A DNA stretch of 7,661 bases from the NCBI GenBank assembly GCA_013329865.1, contig DUJJ01000138.1:3921-11581 (forward strand), read 5' to 3'. The DNA is from Candidatus Poseidoniaceae archaeon. GTDB taxonomy: Archaea; Thermoplasmatota; Poseidoniia; Poseidoniales; Poseidoniaceae. The translations under genes were made by a program, and so were the position numbers. Positions 5,344 through 7,661 of this stretch are shown here, piece after piece. Below the pieces are notes generated by a model. It was not told the origin of the DNA. It worked only from the letters and a program-made list of their open reading frames with translations, and ran no database searches. Position 1 is the first letter of the stretch. Every line of letters begins with the position of its first letter.

Positions 5344-6963
5344 TCATGTGGCAATGTGCCCCGGGATTCGCGTTATTAATTCCTCCACTGAATTTAGACG
5401 CTTTCTTGCACGTGGCGGGAAGGGGGCCATCCCAGCTAATACCTGCGAACACCAGTAAACAGTACGTCCTTTCAAAGCAGTCAGCCACTTGTCTAATGAA
5501 TTATTATCAGATTTAATCTGCTGATAATTATCTAACGCGATGAGAATTTCATTAGCCCACGGGTGTCCATCTGAGTCAAATACGCCCGATTGTTCAGAGC
5601 GCTCGACACATTTCAAAATTAATTCTCCAACTTTAACTAACCATTCAGAATCGCTGTGGCTATGGTTGTCCTGCACCGTCATAATAATCGTTGCAACAGC
5701 CTCACTAAGCCATATGTCACCATAGTTAACCGCCCATCCCCAACCACTTTTTTTCTCAGCGGCTAACCTGAAAATTTCGATTGCATAAGACCATTCTTCT
5801 CTAAGCATAGCCTCAATACCATCAGTCCACATGAATCTTGCAGCCTCTAGTAGTCGTTTGTTATAGCATCCTTGGAGGTTTTGTTCGGCATAGAATCTTA
5901 CCTCGTCGTCTCCGAAAGTAAGCGCATAGCCCAAATATAATTCGCATTCAAACAGGGCATTTTCTAACAATTTGTGCACATTCATGTGATAGCCACCAAG
6001 ATTACCCCACCATTTTCCGTTATCTAGCCGAGGATGATGCTCTAATAGCTGTCTTAATTGGGCCAAATCTTCACACATTTGTTTGCATGTCTCTCTATTA
6101 TCTAATTGGCCGTGTTCCCATGACATCCAAGTCTGGCTTAGAGAGTTAACCAGTGCCTTTGCTCGTTTACGAGCGTTCTGTTGCACTTTTTCGAATGCTT
6201 CAAAATCAAACTCTGGTGGACAGATATTCTGTTCAATCTTCAGCGTGATTTCATATCTTATGATTCCAATATCCGTCTCCTGCCATTTGTTAGTACTAAC
6301 AGCAACGAAATTTACATCATATTGCTCTTCTCTATGTGGATCATAAGAAATAGTTCCATTGAGCGAACCATTATCCCTGAAAGTTAGGCCGGGTGGAAGT
6401 CTAACTAATGTTGGTGCTTGGAGGAATCCACCAGCTTTTGCAATCACATCATCAGCGGTGAAGTCGACCGAGTCGCCCGGTCGGAAACTACCTAGATTTA
6501 TCTCATAACGAGAAACGTTTAGATTATTTCTCGTCGCACAGCGATAATGTTCGCTGTATAATTCGGCATAGGTCCATGACTTGGGACAGTCATTACAGCA
6601 CTGACACCGCCCATTGCGGTGATTGTGATAATCGACTAAGTCACCGCTCTGACAATTAAGTTGGTCATTGAAGATTACCGATTTTTGCTCGTCATCCATT
6701 CCAACAACATCTTCTGCCAGAGCATCCTTTCGACCTATTATTCTCAGGTCTTCTTTGAGTGCCTCTCGACAATACCTATCATCATCTAATGGGACATAAA
6801 TTAACGAATAATTCTCTTCGAGGGCAACTTGGTAAGGGGCAAATTCCCCTTGTCCCCAATGGTCTTCCCGATAATTCGTTGCAATTATTCGACCAAGTTT
6901 CCAACCTTGCTCGCCAAGATTACACATCACTAATTTACCTACTTCAAATCGAAAATTGTTCAT
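5344..6963 (-). CDS. Multi-domain protein: YR/APYQV module, Cys/His cluster, Ig-like He_PIG-type module and helical C-terminal domain
   Basis: I do not know a function for this 539-residue protein. Residues 4-66 form a compact module with CNLGEQGWKLGRII, YREDHW (31-36), FAPYQVAL (41-48) and LIYVPLDDDRYCR (54-66). Next come His113, His115, Cys120, Cys122, Cys123 and Cys126, then ELYSEHYRC (134-142); this may bind zinc. Residues 184-245 look like a putative Ig (He_PIG) domain, with LPPGLTFRDNGSLNGT (189-204). The rest (about 255-500) is helical, with strongly conserved-looking strings NLGGYHMNVHKLLENALFECELYLG (321-345), LLEAARFMW (371-379) and GWGWAVNYGDIWLSEA (407-422). No signal peptide or membrane segment is apparent, although Ig-like modules are usually extracellular. 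From memory, unverified, proteins with these same strings occur in diatoms and oomycetes, which would suggest transfer between algae and this archaeon. Codon use matches the neighbours. ATG 6963 is the only sensible start before the YR module. Confidence 0.9.
   Translation of the reverse strand: MNNFRFEVGKLVMCNLGEQGWKLGRIIATNYREDHWGQGEFAPYQVALEENYSLIYVPLDDDRYCREALKEDLRIIGRKDALAEDVVGMDDEQKSVIFNDQLNCQSGDLVDYHNHRNGRCQCCNDCPKSWTYAELYSEHYRCATRNNLNVSRYEINLGSFRPGDSVDFTADDVIAKAGGFLQAPTLVRLPPGLTFRDNGSLNGTISYDPHREEQYDVNFVAVSTNKWQETDIGIIRYEITLKIEQNICPPEFDFEAFEKVQQNARKRAKALVNSLSQTWMSWEHGQLDNRETCKQMCEDLAQLRQLLEHHPRLDNGKWWGNLGGYHMNVHKLLENALFECELYLGYALTFGDDEVRFYAEQNLQGCYNKRLLEAARFMWTDGIEAMLREEWSYAIEIFRLAAEKKSGWGWAVNYGDIWLSEAVATIIMTVQDNHSHSDSEWLVKVGELILKCVERSEQSGVFDSDGHPWANEILIALDNYQQIKSDNNSLDKWLTALKGRTVYWCSQVLAGMAPFPPRARKRLNSVEELITRIPGHIAT
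5500..5531. repeat. AT-rich nested inverted repeat inside the multi-domain gene
   Basis: ATTATCAG (5503-5510) pairs with CTGATAAT (5521-5528), with two further pairs after a T:T mismatch. The same bases also contain the near-palindrome CAGATTTAATCTG (5508-5520), so two mutually exclusive folds are possible. It lies about 175 bases beyond the peroxiredoxin-like stop and codes for YQQIKSDNNS in the opposite gene. AT-rich sequence makes chance likely. Confidence 0.3.
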
Positions 6964-7067
6964 CTAGCATCCGCCTAACAGGGATTAACTGTATAGCATG
7001 TTTGCAAAATTTTCAGATTATCAATTGTTGTATCGATTAATACAAGATGGTTATTGCACCATGGGAG
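6964..7067. other. Intergenic gap, the longest in the window, with a weak TATA for the multi-domain gene
   Basis: These 104 bases separate two minus-strand genes. On the minus strand a weak GCTATAC (about 6991-6997) lies 28-34 bases before ATG 6963 and would give an almost leaderless mRNA. Farther upstream are the AT palindrome AAAATTTT (7006-7013) and a small stem TTGTAT/ATACAA (7028-7033 with 7040-7045), 23 bases beyond the coiled-coil gene's stop, which might end that transcript. No tRNA or other structured RNA is visible. Confidence 0.35.
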
Positions 7068-7661
7068 TCAGTCTTCGTCTTCAAAGATTACCGGGTCGCC
7101 GCTGCCGCCGGGTGCTGCAGGCCGATCGGTATCGACTTCCATGCCAGGTTCAATTACCGTTTCTTCAACTTCAAGGCTTACTCGACCACCGTCGGCTAAA
7201 TTAGCCATGTCGTCTAAGTCTGGCGTGGATAGTTTACGTTCAACGTCTGGTGAATTTGCGTAGGCTTCACGTTTCATTTCTCGTTCGTCATGGCCCCGCA
7301 CAAGTGACAGAGAATCGGCAAATACGCGACCAACAACCTCTCTAGTGCGTTCACCTCTGCGAACCGAATCTAATTCATTTGACATAGATTCTCTAATATC
7401 TTCGAGTTCTCTTAGCTCAGCCGTTCTGTCCTGCAATGCGGCCTCAATATCACTCATCGTCAGAGACATTTGCTGAATTCGCTCATCCCTTTCAAACACG
7501 TCACTATGTAGTCGACGTTCTCTGCGGCGTAGGGATTCATATTCTCGGTTTCTTTCTAACAACCGACGTTTAAGTTCTTCAATCTGCTCAACTAAGTAGT
7601 CATGTTCTGCCGAGACCGAACGCGGTCCTTGCATAACCCTCTCTAACTGCTCTTCCAGTTC
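7068..7661 (-). CDS. Coiled-coil protein with acidic C-terminal tail (partial, 5' end outside window)
   Basis: The frame is open from the right edge to TGA at 7068-7070, giving 197 residues. The Met at 7634 is internal: the nine codons before it (ELEEQLERV) continue the same heptad pattern, so the true start lies outside the window. Residues 1 to about 115 are a charged coiled coil rich in Glu, Arg and Leu (for example VEQIEELKRRLLERNREYESL). A less regular region follows (VVGRVFADSLSLVRGHDEREMKREAYANSPDVERKLSTPDLDDMANLADGG split over about 116-165), then an acidic, Pro/Gly-containing tail ending DPVIFEDED. There are no membrane segments in the visible part. Coiled-coil sequence gives many false similarities to SMC, myosin and chemoreceptor proteins, so no family is assigned. 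Orientation is the same as the multi-domain gene downstream, 104 bases away. Confidence 0.85.
   Translation of the reverse strand, partial: ELEEQLERVMQGPRSVSAEHDYLVEQIEELKRRLLERNREYESLRRRERRLHSDVFERDERIQQMSLTMSDIEAALQDRTAELRELEDIRESMSNELDSVRRGERTREVVGRVFADSLSLVRGHDEREMKREAYANSPDVERKLSTPDLDDMANLADGGRVSLEVEETVIEPGMEVDTDRPAAPGGSGDPVIFEDED

Noticed and set aside
5253..5360. Long-range inverted repeat GGCACATT / AATGTGCC around the 5325/5344 junction
   Set aside because: Only 8 bp with a loop over 90 bases; expected by chance at this distance.
7028..7045. Small hairpin TTGTAT/ATACAA as a terminator for the coiled-coil gene
   Set aside because: The 6-bp stem is almost all A:T and has no U-run after it on the minus strand; noted only within the intergenic entry.
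7634..7634. ATG at 7634 as the start of the coiled-coil gene
   Set aside because: The frame continues open to the window edge with the same heptad pattern, so this Met is probably internal.
1..7661. tRNA, rRNA, CRISPR array, insertion sequence or att site
   Set aside because: No cloverleaf, no evenly spaced repeats, no transposase-like frame and no flanking terminal repeats were found; gaps between genes are too short to hold most of these.

Overview
The window looks like a piece of a planktonic marine archaeon, most plausibly a Marine Group II euryarchaeote (Candidatus Poseidoniales). Three things point there: a geranylgeranylglyceryl phosphate (GGGP) synthase, an ion-pumping rhodopsin of the proteorhodopsin type a few kilobases away, and AT-rich archaeal-style TATA boxes with short or no leaders and mostly no Shine-Dalgarno motif. 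A proteorhodopsin near GGGP synthase is, as I recall, a published arrangement in marine euryarchaeal fosmids. The main alternative is a marine Bacteroidetes, which can carry both genes; the promoters argue against it. Coding density is very high: no gap between genes exceeds about 105 bases, and I see no rRNA, tRNA, CRISPR array or insertion sequence.

Layout. Positions 1-144 hold the 3' end of an unidentified + strand gene, followed within 5 bases by a membrane acyltransferase-like gene (150-1184, +). This runs tail to tail, with zero bases between, into a blue-tuned proteorhodopsin (1185-1991, -), which has its own TATA box. Upstream on the same strand is a complete type I ABC exporter half-transporter (2066-3841, -). 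That gene is divergent from GGGP synthase (3940-4752, +), and a perfectly palindromic AGATATATCT between them could be the TATA element for both. A peroxiredoxin-like thiol protein follows (4783-5325, +) and converges, with an 18-base gap, on a large multi-domain gene (5344-6963, -). The right edge holds the C-terminal half or less of a coiled-coil protein (7068-7661, -, incomplete at its 5' end).

Functional reading. The rhodopsin is a light-driven proton pump by its residues (D110/T114/E121, K246). The exporter could be powered by ATP but no substrate is visible. GGGP synthase makes the first committed ether bond of archaeal membrane lipids. No retinal or carotenoid synthesis gene lies in the window, so retinal supply is encoded elsewhere or taken up.

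The least ordinary items are the 539-residue protein at 5344-6963, which joins a YR/APYQV module, a Cys/His cluster, an Ig-like LPPGLTF module and a conserved-looking helical domain and resembles proteins I remember from microalgae, and a 37-base near-perfect hairpin (1073-1109) inside the acyltransferase gene, placed exactly where the 3' end of the rhodopsin mRNA should fall.
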